Source: Luteibacter jiangsuensis
GTDB lineage: Bacteria > Pseudomonadota > Gammaproteobacteria > Xanthomonadales > Rhodanobacteraceae
DNA length: 64,000 nt
NCBI RefSeq assembly: GCF_030812295.1
Contig: NZ_JAUSSK010000002.1
Span: forward strand, 581,001-645,000
Direction: 5' to 3'
Below are positions 1 through 7,960 of this stretch, piece by piece. Position 1 is the first letter of the stretch. Every line of letters begins with the position of its first letter. A program made the position numbers and the translations under genes. The notes under the pieces are model-generated. The model was not told the origin of the DNA, did no database searches, and was given only the letters and a program-made list of their open reading frames with translations.

Positions 1-81
1 ATCGGCGTAGCTGAAACCGTTGTAGCCCCGCGTCTGTATGAGGTAGCGGGCTGAATCGATGAGTTTCTGCTGGGTGCTCAT
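1..81 (-). CDS. TetR/AcrR-family regulator, N-terminal fragment (cut by window edge)
   Basis: Only the first 27 codons are inside the window; the gene runs off the left end. They read M-S-T-Q-Q-K-L-I-D-S-A-R, then a Gly-Tyr-x-Gly-Phe-Ser turn, which is the usual start of the TetR DNA-binding domain. The start at 81 is an ATG with a 14-bp inverted repeat about 10 bp upstream (92-105). The same motif occurs twice beside the second TetR gene at 6874, so the two regulators may share operators. The ligand and the rest of the protein cannot be judged. Confidence 0.75.
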   Translation of the reverse strand, partial: MSTQQKLIDSARYLIQTRGYNGFSYAD

Positions 82-91
82 GCCCGGAATT

Positions 92-105
92 CTACCATGT
101 GGTAG
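92..105. promoter_or_regulatory. TetR-type operator, CTACCA-TG-TGGTAG
   Basis: This is a perfect 6+6 inverted repeat with a 2-bp spacer just upstream of the partial TetR gene. It matches the consensus CTAMCA-NN-TGGTAG, also found at 6773-6786 and 6828-6841 around the amidase/TetR pair. The placement fits autoregulation. Confidence 0.6.
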
Positions 106-180
106 GTGTCGGTCTTGGCACAACCTGAATCGTGGGCCTGTAAATAAAGATTCATCTTGGCAAGGTTGACGCATTACCTA

Positions 181-192
181 CCTACTAGTAGG
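181..192. promoter_or_regulatory. 12-bp palindrome upstream of membrane-protein gene
   Basis: CCTACTAGTAGG is a perfect palindrome 28 bp before the start at 221. A TTGACG -35-like hexamer lies at 166-171, so the palindrome falls in the spacer/-10 area of a plausible promoter, where a repressor would act. The binding protein is unknown. It resembles the nearby TetR motif only in its TACC/GGTA flavour. Confidence 0.4.
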
Positions 193-220
193 GTGTTATC
201 ACCTTATTCGGACTCCCTCC

Positions 221-760
221 ATGAATCCCCTCCGATCCTTCTACTACCTGCGCGCGGGCGTCGCCTTCGCATGGGTGGCCGCGGTACTCCTGTCCGCACC
301 CGCGCCGGTACCGCTCGCGGCGGCGCTGCTCGTGGTCTACCCCGCCTGGGACGCGATGGCCAACGTCATCGATGCCCGGCGAAGCGGTGGACTGCAAGCC
401 AATCCGGGCCAGAAATTCAACGCCCTCGTCAGCGTGATCACGGCCATGGCCATGGCTGTTGCTTTTGTCTTGCGAGGAAATGCGGGTGGCGTGCTGGTGT
501 TTGGCGCATGGGCCCTGCTGGCCGGGCTCTTCCAGTTGGCCGTCGGCATTCGTCGCCGCAAGCTCGGCGGCCAGGTGTTCATGATGATCAGCGGTGCCCA
601 GTCGGCACTCGCGGGTGTGGTCTTCATCGTCCAGTCGTTTGGCGTGGCGCCCGGCCTCGCACAACTCGCGCCCTATGCCGGATTCGGTGGTCTTTACTTC
701 CTGCTGTCCGCCCTATGGCTGACCTTCAGGAAACCGCGCCCGTCACCTTTGACGCCCTAA
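221..760 (+). CDS. DUF308-like integral membrane protein
   Basis: 179 residues, mostly hydrophobic, with about five or six predicted membrane segments (roughly residues 10-28, 31-50, 65-85, 90-107, 117-137 and 145-165) separated by short Arg-rich loops such as IRRRK. It resembles the small DUF308/HdeD-like membrane protein group, whose function is not settled. It sits downstream of the divergent TetR gene. Its TAA overlaps the stop of the convergent esterase gene by a few bases. No catalytic motif is visible, and the family assignment is tentative. Confidence 0.65.
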   Translation: MNPLRSFYYLRAGVAFAWVAAVLLSAPAPVPLAAALLVVYPAWDAMANVIDARRSGGLQANPGQKFNALVSVITAMAMAVAFVLRGNAGGVLVFGAWALLAGLFQLAVGIRRRKLGGQVFMMISGAQSALAGVVFIVQSFGVAPGLAQLAPYAGFGGLYFLLSALWLTFRKPRPSPLTP

Positions 761-1746
761 GGGCCGGCGGAAGGAACGACACCGATCGTGCTCATCCAAT
801 GCTCCGCCAGCGACGGCCATCCGGTGATGGGGTCGGCCGTCTTTCGCAAACCGAAGGCATGGCCGCCGTTGGCGTACAGATGCATCTCGACGGGAATCTT
901 CGCCTGCTGGAGTGCGAGGTAATAGGTAAGCGATTCGCGGATGTCGTCCGTCGGATCGTTCTCCGCCTGGATGATGAGCGTCGGCGGGGCATGCGGGTCG
1001 ATCTTTACGCCGGGATCGAGTGTCAATCCTGGTTTTTTCCAGAGATGCCCGGGATAGAGCGCGATGGCGAAATCGGGCCTCGCGCTTTGCCGGTCGGCCG
1101 CATCGACGGGGCGATAGCTGCGCTGCGGGTGGTTGCTGACGTCCGCGACCATGCGGCCGCCAGCGGAAAAGCCGACGACGCCGATCTTGTGTGGGTCGAT
1201 GCCGAGCGCAGTCGCTTGTTCGCGCAAGAGGCTGATCGCCCGTTGCGCATCCTGCAAGGCCATCGGTTCCGCTGGAACGCGCCTGCAGTTGCATTCGTCG
1301 TTCCAGTAGGGACCGGAGCCGGGAACCCGGTACTTCAGGACGACACAGGTGATGCCCTTGGGCGTGAGCCAGTCACAGACCTCGGTGCCTTCGAGGTCGA
1401 TCGCCAACACCCGGTAACCACCTCCGGGAAACACGACCACGGCGGCACCGGTGTTCTTGCCGCTGGAGCGATAGATCGTCATGGTGGGAACCGACACGTG
1501 TTGGACCACCGTGACCGGGCGGCCTGCGATTTGCCCTCGTCCTGTCCCGAACACTTCGTGGCCGGGCGAGGCGGGCGCGGCGATGGAAAGTCCCTTCGGC
1601 CAGAGCGGTGTCTGCACCGCCGGTGCCACGGGTTGCCATGGCCGGTCCTGCCGGTTGAGCAGCGGTTCGCTTCCCGTCGTCGCCACCGCGGCGGCGATGG
1701 GTGCCGATAGCGCGATGACAAAGCCGATCCATGCCGTCGTCTTCAT
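757..1746 (-). CDS. secreted alpha/beta hydrolase (esterase / acetylxylan-esterase-like)
   Basis: 329 residues. The ATG at 1746 puts a signal peptide (about residues 1-20, basic start then a hydrophobic Ala-rich core) at the N-terminus, so longer upstream in-frame starts are unlikely. The fold is shown by the oxyanion-hole motif FPGGGY, the nucleophile elbow GFSAGG, an acid-containing segment QAENDPTDD and a late His in GGHAFG, which together give the Ser-Asp-His triad. The protein probably hydrolyses carboxylic esters in the periplasm. It lies tail to tail with the membrane-protein gene at 221 and back to back with a LysR gene. The substrate cannot be read from sequence. Confidence 0.8.
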   Translation of the reverse strand: MKTTAWIGFVIALSAPIAAAVATTGSEPLLNRQDRPWQPVAPAVQTPLWPKGLSIAAPASPGHEVFGTGRGQIAGRPVTVVQHVSVPTMTIYRSSGKNTGAAVVVFPGGGYRVLAIDLEGTEVCDWLTPKGITCVVLKYRVPGSGPYWNDECNCRRVPAEPMALQDAQRAISLLREQATALGIDPHKIGVVGFSAGGRMVADVSNHPQRSYRPVDAADRQSARPDFAIALYPGHLWKKPGLTLDPGVKIDPHAPPTLIIQAENDPTDDIRESLTYYLALQQAKIPVEMHLYANGGHAFGLRKTADPITGWPSLAEHWMSTIGVVPSAGP

Positions 1747-1864
1747 GAGTTGATCACCCCGGTGCGAGAAGCGAGCCAGAGCCGCTACCTTCACCGGGCC
1801 GTCTGTCTTTATCGTGGCGGAGCGAAAGCCGAAACGTGGCAACCGAAGATCCGGTTGATGCTCG

Positions 1865-2833
1865 TCAGCGACGCGAAGCACCGGGATCGCGAGTGATCCG
1901 GATAGCCGCATCGACCGCCGAAAACCGCGCCGGCAAGTCCTGCTCCCGAAAGCACTCCACGATGTGATCGATGAACAGCCTCGTCTTCTGCGGCAGCAGA
2001 CGTTGCGCCGGGTAGTAAAGCGACAGTTGGCCACCTTCGACCCACCAGTCCGGCAACACGCGCACGATTCGCCCTCGCTCCATCCAGGGCAGGGCGGATT
2101 GCACGGCAAGCAACGCGATGCCCATGCCGAGTGCGGCGGCGTGACCGGCGGCGTCGGGGTCGTCGAACAGGATGCGGCGATCCAGTGCCACGGCCGCTTC
2201 CGCGCCGTGCCGGTCGGAAAGTACCCAATCCCTCACGCGGCCGGTTTGCGGCGAGCGAATGAGGATGCCTTCGCGACCGGCGAGATCCGCGGGCGTGGCG
2301 ATCGCGGGTCCGTTCGCGAGGAATTCCGGTGACGCCACCAGGATGCGGTGAGCCGGTGCGAGCGCACGGGCGACGACGCCTGGCCGCATGTCGAAGCCTC
2401 CACCGATGGCGACATCGAAGCCTTCGGCGATGAGATCGACCGGGCGGTTGTCGAAACGCCAGTCAGGCCTTACGGCGGGAAACGCTTCCAGGAACGAGGC
2501 AAGCATCGGCACGATGTATTCCCGGCCGAACGCGTAGGGAAGCGCGACCCTCAGCGACCCGGCGGGGCCGGTCGTGCGTGCCCGCGCATTGGCCATGGCG
2601 CCGTGGAGTTGGTCCAGGCTGCCCTGGACTTCCAGCCGGAATGCCTCGCCCGCTTCGGTGAGTGAGAGCCGCCGCGTGGTTCGCTGGAAAAGACGAACCC
2701 CCAATTCGGCCTCCAGGCGTGCCACATTCTTGCCCACGGCGGCGGGCGTGAGCCCGAGTACCCGCGCGGCAGCGGCAAAATTGCCCAGTTCCGCGCTGCG
2801 TACGAAGCAAGCGATGCCGTTGAGGGTATCCAT
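1865..2833 (-). CDS. LysR-family transcriptional regulator
   Basis: 322 residues. An N-terminal winged HTH (about 1-60: LNGIACFVRSAE, AAARVLGLTPAAVGKNVARLE, FQRTTRRLSLTEAG) is followed by a periplasmic-binding-like effector domain (about 90-295). It is divergent from the SDR gene at 2948. The 114-bp gap holds a perfect 20-bp inverted repeat at 2869-2888, a good LysR target. It most likely controls the SDR gene and itself. The inducer is unknown. Confidence 0.9.
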   Translation of the reverse strand: MDTLNGIACFVRSAELGNFAAAARVLGLTPAAVGKNVARLEAELGVRLFQRTTRRLSLTEAGEAFRLEVQGSLDQLHGAMANARARTTGPAGSLRVALPYAFGREYIVPMLASFLEAFPAVRPDWRFDNRPVDLIAEGFDVAIGGGFDMRPGVVARALAPAHRILVASPEFLANGPAIATPADLAGREGILIRSPQTGRVRDWVLSDRHGAEAAVALDRRILFDDPDAAGHAAALGMGIALLAVQSALPWMERGRIVRVLPDWWVEGGQLSLYYPAQRLLPQKTRLFIDHIVECFREQDLPARFSAVDAAIRITRDPGASRR

Positions 2834-2868
2834 GTGGCGACTCTAAACCAGATGGATCGAATGAAACT

Positions 2869-2888
2869 ACCACTAGGTCGCTAGTGGT
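2869..2888. promoter_or_regulatory. LysR operator candidate, ACCACTAG-GTCG-CTAGTGGT
   Basis: A perfect 8+8 inverted repeat with a 4-bp spacer lies in the divergent promoter region between the LysR gene (start 2833) and the SDR gene (start 2948). Symmetry, position and spacing fit binding by the adjacent regulator. Confidence 0.6.
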
Positions 2889-2947
2889 TGAGGCTCCAAG
2901 GGCCTAGATTTGCTCGGGAATCGAACACAACTTACCGGAGTCCCACC

Positions 2948-3697
2948 ATGAACGACCTCAATTCCATCCAAGGCAAGAGCGCCCTCGTGCTCGGCGGTTC
3001 ACGTGGCATCGGTGCTGCGGTAGCGCGTCGGCTTGCCGCCGGCGGCGCATCCGTCGCGATCACCTATGTGCAAGGCGCTTCCGCCGCCCATGCCGTCGTC
3101 GACGACATCACCAAGGCCGGCGGCCGCGCCATCGCCATCCAGGCGGACAGCGCGAACGATACGGCTATCGAGGCGGCGGTGAGCAAGACGAAGGAATCCT
3201 TCGGTGGCTTCGACATCCTGGTAAACAACGCGGGCGTGCTCGCCATCGCGCCGATCGAGGAGTTCACGACGGAAGACATCGACCGCACGATCGCGGTCAA
3301 CATCCGCGCCGCCGTGATCGCCAGTCGCGCCGCGGCTCGTGTCATGGGCAAGGGCGGCCGCATCATCCACATCGGCAGCACCAATGCGGAGCGCATGCCG
3401 TTCGCTGGTGGGGCGGTCTATGCGATGAGCAAGTCGGCGCTGCAAGGCCTGACACAGGGCCTTGCGCGCGATCTCGGACCGAAGGGGATCACCGTGAACG
3501 TGGTGCAGCCGGGACCCATCGATACCGACATGAATCCGGCGGATGGTCCGATGGCCGCAGGCCTCATCCCCATGCTTGCGGTTGGCCGCTATGGCCATCC
3601 TGACGAAGTCGCCAGTCTTGTCGCTTACCTGGCGGGGCCCGAGGCGGCCAACATCACGGGCGCGGGCCTTTTGATCGATGGTGGATTCGCCGCGTAA
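2948..3697 (+). CDS. SDR-family NAD(P)-dependent oxidoreductase
   Basis: 249 residues, the length of classical short-chain dehydrogenases. The Rossmann motif is GGSRGIGAAVA near residue 18. NNAG stands at about 90, the catalytic Ser in HIGSTN at about 140, and the Tyr-x-x-x-Lys pair in YAMSKSAL at about 155. The C-terminal segment NITGAGLLIDGG is typical. The start has a CCGGAG ribosome site 7 bp upstream. It is divergent from a LysR regulator with a clear operator between them. The substrate is not predictable; FabG-like or 3-oxoacyl/sugar dehydrogenase activities are possible. Confidence 0.9.
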   Translation: MNDLNSIQGKSALVLGGSRGIGAAVARRLAAGGASVAITYVQGASAAHAVVDDITKAGGRAIAIQADSANDTAIEAAVSKTKESFGGFDILVNNAGVLAIAPIEEFTTEDIDRTIAVNIRAAVIASRAAARVMGKGGRIIHIGSTNAERMPFAGGAVYAMSKSALQGLTQGLARDLGPKGITVNVVQPGPIDTDMNPADGPMAAGLIPMLAVGRYGHPDEVASLVAYLAGPEAANITGAGLLIDGGFAA

Positions 3698-3734
3698 GCG
3701 TGATCCACTGATAACTTCTCGACTGTAAGGAACG

Positions 3735-3765
3735 GGATGGGCCGTGCCCTGCGCACGGCCCATCC
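3735..3765. terminator. bidirectional hairpin terminator
   Basis: A 13-bp perfect GC-rich stem (GGATGGGCCGTGC and its complement) with a CCTGC loop separates the SDR gene from the convergent small-protein gene ending at 3772. The following bases on the plus strand are TTATGTTT, a weak T-tract. Confidence 0.6.
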
Positions 3766-3771
3766 TTATGT

Positions 3772-4062
3772 TTACTTGCCCTCGGGAACGAGGTTGGCCA
3801 GCTTGCCCTTCTTGTCGAACTGGCAGGTGAAATTCTTCTTGCCATCCATGCCCGCGTCGGCGGTACCGGTGATCGTGTAACCGGCATCGGCGGCCTGGAT
3901 CGGCTGCAGTTGGATGTAGTCGTTCTTCACGTCGAACTTGTCCGCGGCGGCATCCAGGCAGCGGGTGGTCAGCTTGCCCGGATCGGGACGGTCGGAAGCG
4001 ACGGCGTGCGAGGCAAGGACGAGGCCGAGAGAAGCGGCCAGAAGCAGGGTGGAATGGCGCAT
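3772..4062 (-). CDS. small secreted protein of unknown function
   Basis: 96 residues with a clear signal peptide (MRHSTLLLAASLGLVLASHAVA, cleavage near 23). The mature domain of about 73 residues has two cysteines (in TTRCLD and FTCQF), which could form a periplasmic disulfide, and a Lys-rich end (KKGKLANLVPEGK). I do not recognise a named family. The mature part has the look of small periplasmic beta proteins. Single gene, with a terminator just downstream. Confidence 0.7.
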   Translation of the reverse strand: MRHSTLLLAASLGLVLASHAVASDRPDPGKLTTRCLDAAADKFDVKNDYIQLQPIQAADAGYTITGTADAGMDGKKNFTCQFDKKGKLANLVPEGK

Positions 4063-4180
4063 GGGACTATCTCCGTACGAGGCACGAGGCCGGGATACTG
4101 CCAGCGCGAGTCTGCCTTGGAATTCCTTGCGGCAGGATGAACTGGGGTAGGCGGCCGTAGGTGCCGGCGTTCAGCTTGGC

Positions 4181-4203
4181 GTGGGAGCGGACCCTGTCCG
4201 CGA
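4181..4203 (+). repeat. REP-like interspersed repeat
   Basis: GTGGGAGCGGACCCTGTCCGCGA is a short imperfect palindrome in the gap upstream of the minus-strand TPR gene's stop. It is a variant of the elements at 34821-34902 and 45931-46013. The surrounding gap (4063-4248) shows nothing else. Confidence 0.55.
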
Positions 4204-4248
4204 ACCCTCAGCCCGGCACGGTACGAAAGAAGCCGTGCACCACATCAG

Positions 4249-5094
4249 TTACCAGGAGTCATCGTCGCTAGACCCGCCATCACCCGACGAACTGTCATCC
4301 CACGAACTGTCGTCATTGCCCATATCGATCGGGTCGCTACGAAGATCGTCATAGGCCTGTGCCGAAGGATCGCGATCATCACGAACGACAGAGCCTGTTT
4401 CGCGCGATACCTCGCCATCGCCGTGGGAGCGGAGCGCTTCGTCGAGCAACATGCCTGCTGCCACGCCGCCGAGTCCCGCCGCTACGGCCGTGCCCACGCC
4501 CGAATGTGCTTGCGGAGGCGGGGGCGGGGCGTAGGGACCGTTACCCGGGTACCCGCTGTAAGGTGACGCCCCGCCGGGCGGCGTTGCGAGGGGATAGCCG
4601 GTGGAAGGGCCATCCACTGCGCGCTTCCGGCGCATCCAGAGGGACGCGATAAGCGCGATACCGGCCCCGATGGCCAGGATCTTGAGCAGGTTCGACGAAC
4701 CGCCTTCGTCGCGGGACGGCTGTCCGGTCTCGCCGTAGCGCGCAGGAGCCGCCGTGGTCCGAACGTTGGCCGCAGGGGCCAGCGCCCCATTCAGCTTCCG
4801 CTGAAAAGCCTGGAACTTCGCGGGATCGGTGAAGTGCGTACCCGGATCGAGCGTTGCCGCCTTGGACGCCTCCGCCTTCGCCTCGCCGATGTTGCCTTCG
4901 TGAGCCAACACCTCGGCCAGCACGTAATGGGCCTTCGCGCTTTGCGGATGTTCCGCGATGGCGTCGCGAAGCATCGCTTCCGCTCCCGCATAGTCACCGC
5001 GAGAGATAAGGGCCTGCACGTCCTTGGGCGAGTCGGCGGCGCCCGCCAGCGGCGCGAGGATCAGCAACGCGAAAAAGAGAATCAGCTTCTGCAT
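4249..5094 (-). CDS. TPR-containing membrane-anchored protein with acidic Ser/Asp tail
   Basis: 281 residues. A signal peptide (1-19) is followed by two tetratricopeptide-like repeats (about 24-95: RGDYAGAEAMLRDAI and SAKAHYVLAEVLAHEGNIGEAKAE). Then comes a linker, one membrane helix (LKILAIGAGIALIASLW, about 137-153) with a basic RRKR stop, a Pro/Gly-rich region, a second small hydrophobic Gly/Ala segment (GTAVAAGLGGVAAGMLL), and an Asp/Ser-rich C-terminus ending GGSSDDDSW. It probably faces the periplasm with its TPRs. The partner is unknown. It stands alone between two gaps. Confidence 0.75.
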   Translation of the reverse strand: MQKLILFFALLILAPLAGAADSPKDVQALISRGDYAGAEAMLRDAIAEHPQSAKAHYVLAEVLAHEGNIGEAKAEASKAATLDPGTHFTDPAKFQAFQRKLNGALAPAANVRTTAAPARYGETGQPSRDEGGSSNLLKILAIGAGIALIASLWMRRKRAVDGPSTGYPLATPPGGASPYSGYPGNGPYAPPPPPQAHSGVGTAVAAGLGGVAAGMLLDEALRSHGDGEVSRETGSVVRDDRDPSAQAYDDLRSDPIDMGNDDSSWDDSSSGDGGSSDDDSW

Positions 5095-5187
5095 GAGGTT
5101 CTTCGGTGCCCGGGTTGGTGGCTTTCGGCAGCCTACTCTCCCTCGATTTTCATCAAGCTTTCTTTGATGAAACAGCCGTCACCTCAC

Positions 5188-5262
5188 TCACGCGCGCACG
5201 AAGAATTCGAGGCCATCGCGCAGGCGGTCGTAGAAAATCTTCGGAATGAGGTTCTTGAGCAT
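5188..5262 (-). pseudogene. 24-codon ORF resembling the start of a VOC/glyoxalase-like protein
   Basis: A 24-residue reading frame starts with a good ribosome site (AGGGAGCG, 5 bp before the ATG at 5262) and reads MLKNLIPKIF, then YDRLRDGLEFFVRA and a stop. The pattern IPKIFYDxLxDGLxFF resembles the first beta-alpha unit of VOC-superfamily proteins, which normally continue for another 100 residues. Here nothing continues. It is either a truncated remnant or a genuine small protein. The homology is my inference from pattern alone. Confidence 0.35.
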
Positions 5263-5350
5263 GACGCGCTCCCTGGAAACCGCTCGATCGTATGCCCGCA
5301 TCGATGGTTCGACAAGCTGTGCAAGCAATAGGGGCCCGGTGGGCCGGATG

Positions 5351-6760
5351 TCAAAGCGCCGGACGCAGACCCCGGACGGGGCTGATGGCTTCGAGCAACG
5401 AAGCGACATGCAGGATGGTCGATTCGGCCTGCCACTTGCCGACAATCTGCACGCTGATCGGAAGGCCCTCCTTGCTCGTGCCGAACCGCATCGCCAAGCC
5501 AGGCAGACCCGTGAGGTTGAGCGGTACGGTCGCGCCCTGGAGGTAGGTGGCATCGACGGTCTGCCCATCGATGGTGAACTCCTCGACGCCATGCTTGTGG
5601 GCGGGAATCGGCAACACGTGGGTGATCAGGGCGTCGTAGCGCGAGAAGTAATCGGCGTAGCCATCGCGCAACCGTTCCACTGCCTGCTCGGCATCGATGA
5701 AGTCGTCCATCGACGTATCGGGCAGTGAGAGCATGGTTTTCGCCATCTTGTAGAGTTCGTCGGGACGGCGCCCCGCCGTGGCTTGCCGGAAGGCGGGCTT
5801 CATCTCCATGACGTGCAACCGATTGAACACGTCGAGCGCGAAGTCGCGTTCGAGCGCCGGAATGCCTACCTGCTCGACGAACACCCCCCATTGCTTCAAG
5901 GCATCGGCCGCCGCCTTCACGGTGGCCACCACCTCGGGATCGACCGGCCCGAATCCCGGCCCGACCATCCAGCCCACGCGCAGCTGTCGATAGGGCTGGC
6001 GCCCGATACCTGCATCGAAGGCAGCGGTGCTGGTCGCGAAAGCATCCTGGCCATCGGGTCCAGCGAGCAGGGAGAAGGCGAGGGCGATGTCGCGCACCGA
6101 ACGTGCCATCGGTCCCACATGCCAGAAACGACGTGGCGCACGTGGCCAGATGCCAGTCATCGGTACGCGACCGTGGGTGGCCTTCATCGACGTGATGCCG
6201 GTTTGCGCCGCTGGGCCGCGCACGGAGATGGCGAGATCGGTGCCGAGTCCGATCGGCGACATGCCCGCGGCGATCGCCGCCGATTCACCGCCACTCGATC
6301 CACCCGGTGTACGGGTCAGGTCCCAGGGGTTGTTCGAGCGGCCGGAGAGAAGGTTGTCGCTCTCGATCCAGTACGAAAACTCGGGGAGGTTGGTCTTCGC
6401 CAGCAGGATGCCGCCGGCCGCTTTCATGCGCGCGACGCTCGTGGCATCGGTGTCGGGCACGCGGCCTTGGAAGAGCGGGGAGCCACGCTGGGTGAGGACG
6501 CCCGCCGTGTCGATCGAGTCCTTCACCGTGAACGGGACACCGTGCAAGGGGCCGAGCGCGTCGCTCGACATGACGGCTTGCTCGGCGGCCTTGGCGGCAT
6601 CGAGGGCGCCATCCACCACCGTGACGATCGCATTGACCCTGGGGTCGACGGTGGCGATCCGGTCGAGATGCGCCCGCATGATTTCGACGGGGGAGACCTC
6701 TTTGGTGCGGACCAGTTCCGCCAGCTTCGTCGCGTCGGAAAAGAGGATGTCGTCGCTCAT
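5351..6760 (-). CDS. amidase-signature family amidase
   Basis: 469 residues, normal length for the amidase-signature family. The Ser-cisSer-Lys triad is visible: Lys in PFTVKDSIDTAG (about residue 80), the cis-Ser in TPGGSSGGESAA (about 154) and the nucleophilic Ser in DLAISVRGPAA (about 178). The usual GGS before the nucleophile reads AIS here, which is slightly atypical. It probably hydrolyses an aliphatic or aryl amide in the cytoplasm. It is divergent from a TetR gene, with two copies of the same operator in the 113-bp gap, so it is very likely repressed by that regulator. Confidence 0.88.
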   Translation of the reverse strand: MSDDILFSDATKLAELVRTKEVSPVEIMRAHLDRIATVDPRVNAIVTVVDGALDAAKAAEQAVMSSDALGPLHGVPFTVKDSIDTAGVLTQRGSPLFQGRVPDTDATSVARMKAAGGILLAKTNLPEFSYWIESDNLLSGRSNNPWDLTRTPGGSSGGESAAIAAGMSPIGLGTDLAISVRGPAAQTGITSMKATHGRVPMTGIWPRAPRRFWHVGPMARSVRDIALAFSLLAGPDGQDAFATSTAAFDAGIGRQPYRQLRVGWMVGPGFGPVDPEVVATVKAAADALKQWGVFVEQVGIPALERDFALDVFNRLHVMEMKPAFRQATAGRRPDELYKMAKTMLSLPDTSMDDFIDAEQAVERLRDGYADYFSRYDALITHVLPIPAHKHGVEEFTIDGQTVDATYLQGATVPLNLTGLPGLAMRFGTSKEGLPISVQIVGKWQAESTILHVASLLEAISPVRGLRPAL

Positions 6761-6769
6761 ATCGTCATC

Positions 6770-6789
6770 TACCTAACATTTGGTAGGTA
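6770..6789. promoter_or_regulatory. TetR-type operator 1 of the amidase/TetR gap
   Basis: TACCTAaCATTTGgTAGGTA is a 20-bp inverted repeat with one mismatched pair. Its core at 6773-6786 fits CTAMCA-NN-TGGTAG. It lies 9 bp upstream of the amidase start, where binding would block transcription. Confidence 0.65.
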
Positions 6790-6827
6790 AACCATAGGCG
6801 CCATCCACGGCGCCCGTCAAGGCCTAA

Positions 6828-6841
6828 CTAACACATGGTAG
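6828..6841. promoter_or_regulatory. TetR-type operator 2 of the amidase/TetR gap
   Basis: CTAACA-CA-TGGTAG has the same core as the sites at 92-105 and 6773-6786, with one mismatched pair. It is 32 bp before the TetR start at 6874, consistent with autoregulation. Confidence 0.6.
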
Positions 6842-6873
6842 GATGCTTGTCGCGGTAACCACCGGAGCCAGGC

Positions 6874-7431
6874 ATGAGCACGAACGAAGCCATTCTTTCC
6901 GCCGCACGGCGCAGCGCCCAGGCGCACGGGTACGGCGGCTTGAACATTCGCGACTTGGCCGGCGAGGTCGGAATCAAGGCGGCCAGTATCTATCACCACT
7001 TCCCGAGCAAGGCCGAACTCGGCGCGGCGGTGGCGAAGCGCTATTGGGAAGACACGGTGGCCGACCTGGAGGCGATGTCCCAAGAAACGCCAGAACCCCG
7101 GGACGCCCTGCGCAAATATCCGCAGATTTTCCGGCGCTCCCTCGAAAACGGGAACCGTCTCTGCCTGGGCAGTTTCATGTCCGCCGAATACGACGATCTT
7201 CCGGAGCCGGTGAAGAAGGAAGTCCAGACCTTCGCGGATGTGAATGTGGCCTGGATCGGCAAGATGTTGAAAACGGCCGGCGTGGTCACGGCAGAAGAAA
7301 GCGAAGCGCGCGCGCGAGCCATCTTCGCCGCGGTTGCCGGTGCGCAACTGATGGCGAGAAGCCGCTCGGACATCTCGTTGTTCGACACGTTGATCGAGAG
7401 TTACCGTGAGGCCGGCCTGTTGCCCGCTTAA
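6874..7431 (+). CDS. TetR/AcrR-family transcriptional regulator
   Basis: 185 residues. The N-terminal HTH is clear (IRDLAGEVGIKAASIYHHFPSKAELG, about 27-52), followed by an all-helical ligand domain. The opening MSTNEAILSAARRSAQAHGYGGLNI parallels that of the partial TetR at the left edge. It sits divergently from the amidase gene, with two operator copies between, and probably represses it and itself. The ligand may be an amide or its product; that is inference. Confidence 0.9.
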   Translation: MSTNEAILSAARRSAQAHGYGGLNIRDLAGEVGIKAASIYHHFPSKAELGAAVAKRYWEDTVADLEAMSQETPEPRDALRKYPQIFRRSLENGNRLCLGSFMSAEYDDLPEPVKKEVQTFADVNVAWIGKMLKTAGVVTAEESEARARAIFAAVAGAQLMARSRSDISLFDTLIESYREAGLLPA

Positions 7432-7538
7432 GCAGGCCAGGCGTTATTCGGGGAGAGGCTGTCGAATTCCGTACCCTTCGTTCGACGTATCGGTAAGGCG
7501 GGCATTGGCCCGACTGAAAGCCACTCGAGGAGAAGGTG

Positions 7539-7886
7539 ATGCCGCAGTATCTGGTTGCTGGTTACCTCCCCGACGATTTCGACCCGTCCCAGATGGATGA
7601 AGCCGTCGGCCGCGAAATTCACGCGTTGAACAAGGAAATGATCGACGCCGGCGTCAGGAAGTTCGCTTGTGGACTCGGCGCCGCGAAGTCGCTGCGCACG
7701 CAAGCCGGCGGCGACGTCTTCATCACCGATGGTCCGTACCTTGAAGCCAAGGAACATATCGGCGGCTTCTGGATACTGGAATGCGCCGACATGGACGAGG
7801 CACTGGCGTGGGCGCGGAAGGGTGCCACTGCCACCCGGGGACAGGTCGAGGTGCGGGAGATCTTCTTCAGTCCGGCTCCGGAATGA
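7539..7886 (+). CDS. YciI-like (YCII-related) protein
   Basis: 115 residues of the YciI/DGPF-domain type: an N-terminal strand MPQYLVAGYLP, the family motif TDGPYLEAKEHIGGFWILE in the middle, and a dimeric ferredoxin-like ending with EVREIFF. Relatives are putative small-molecule enzymes and are often linked to ECF sigma factors, though none is adjacent here. The ATG at 7539 has AGGAGAAGG just upstream; a GTG three bases earlier is possible. The biochemical role is unknown. Confidence 0.8.
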   Translation: MPQYLVAGYLPDDFDPSQMDEAVGREIHALNKEMIDAGVRKFACGLGAAKSLRTQAGGDVFITDGPYLEAKEHIGGFWILECADMDEALAWARKGATATRGQVEVREIFFSPAPE

Positions 7887-7926
7887 TCCCGGACTTACCA
7901 GTCTTCGCATCTCCGGCGTCCGCGAA

Positions 7927-7948
7927 GATGGCGCTGGGTAACCAGCGC
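7927..7948. terminator. hairpin between convergent genes
   Basis: TGGCGCTGG-GTAA-CCAGCGCCA is a perfect 9-bp stem with a GNRA-like loop. It sits between the YciI gene and the end of the TonB receptor gene. There is no T-tract, so termination may be weak. Confidence 0.45.
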
Positions 7949-7960
7949 CACCTGACATCC

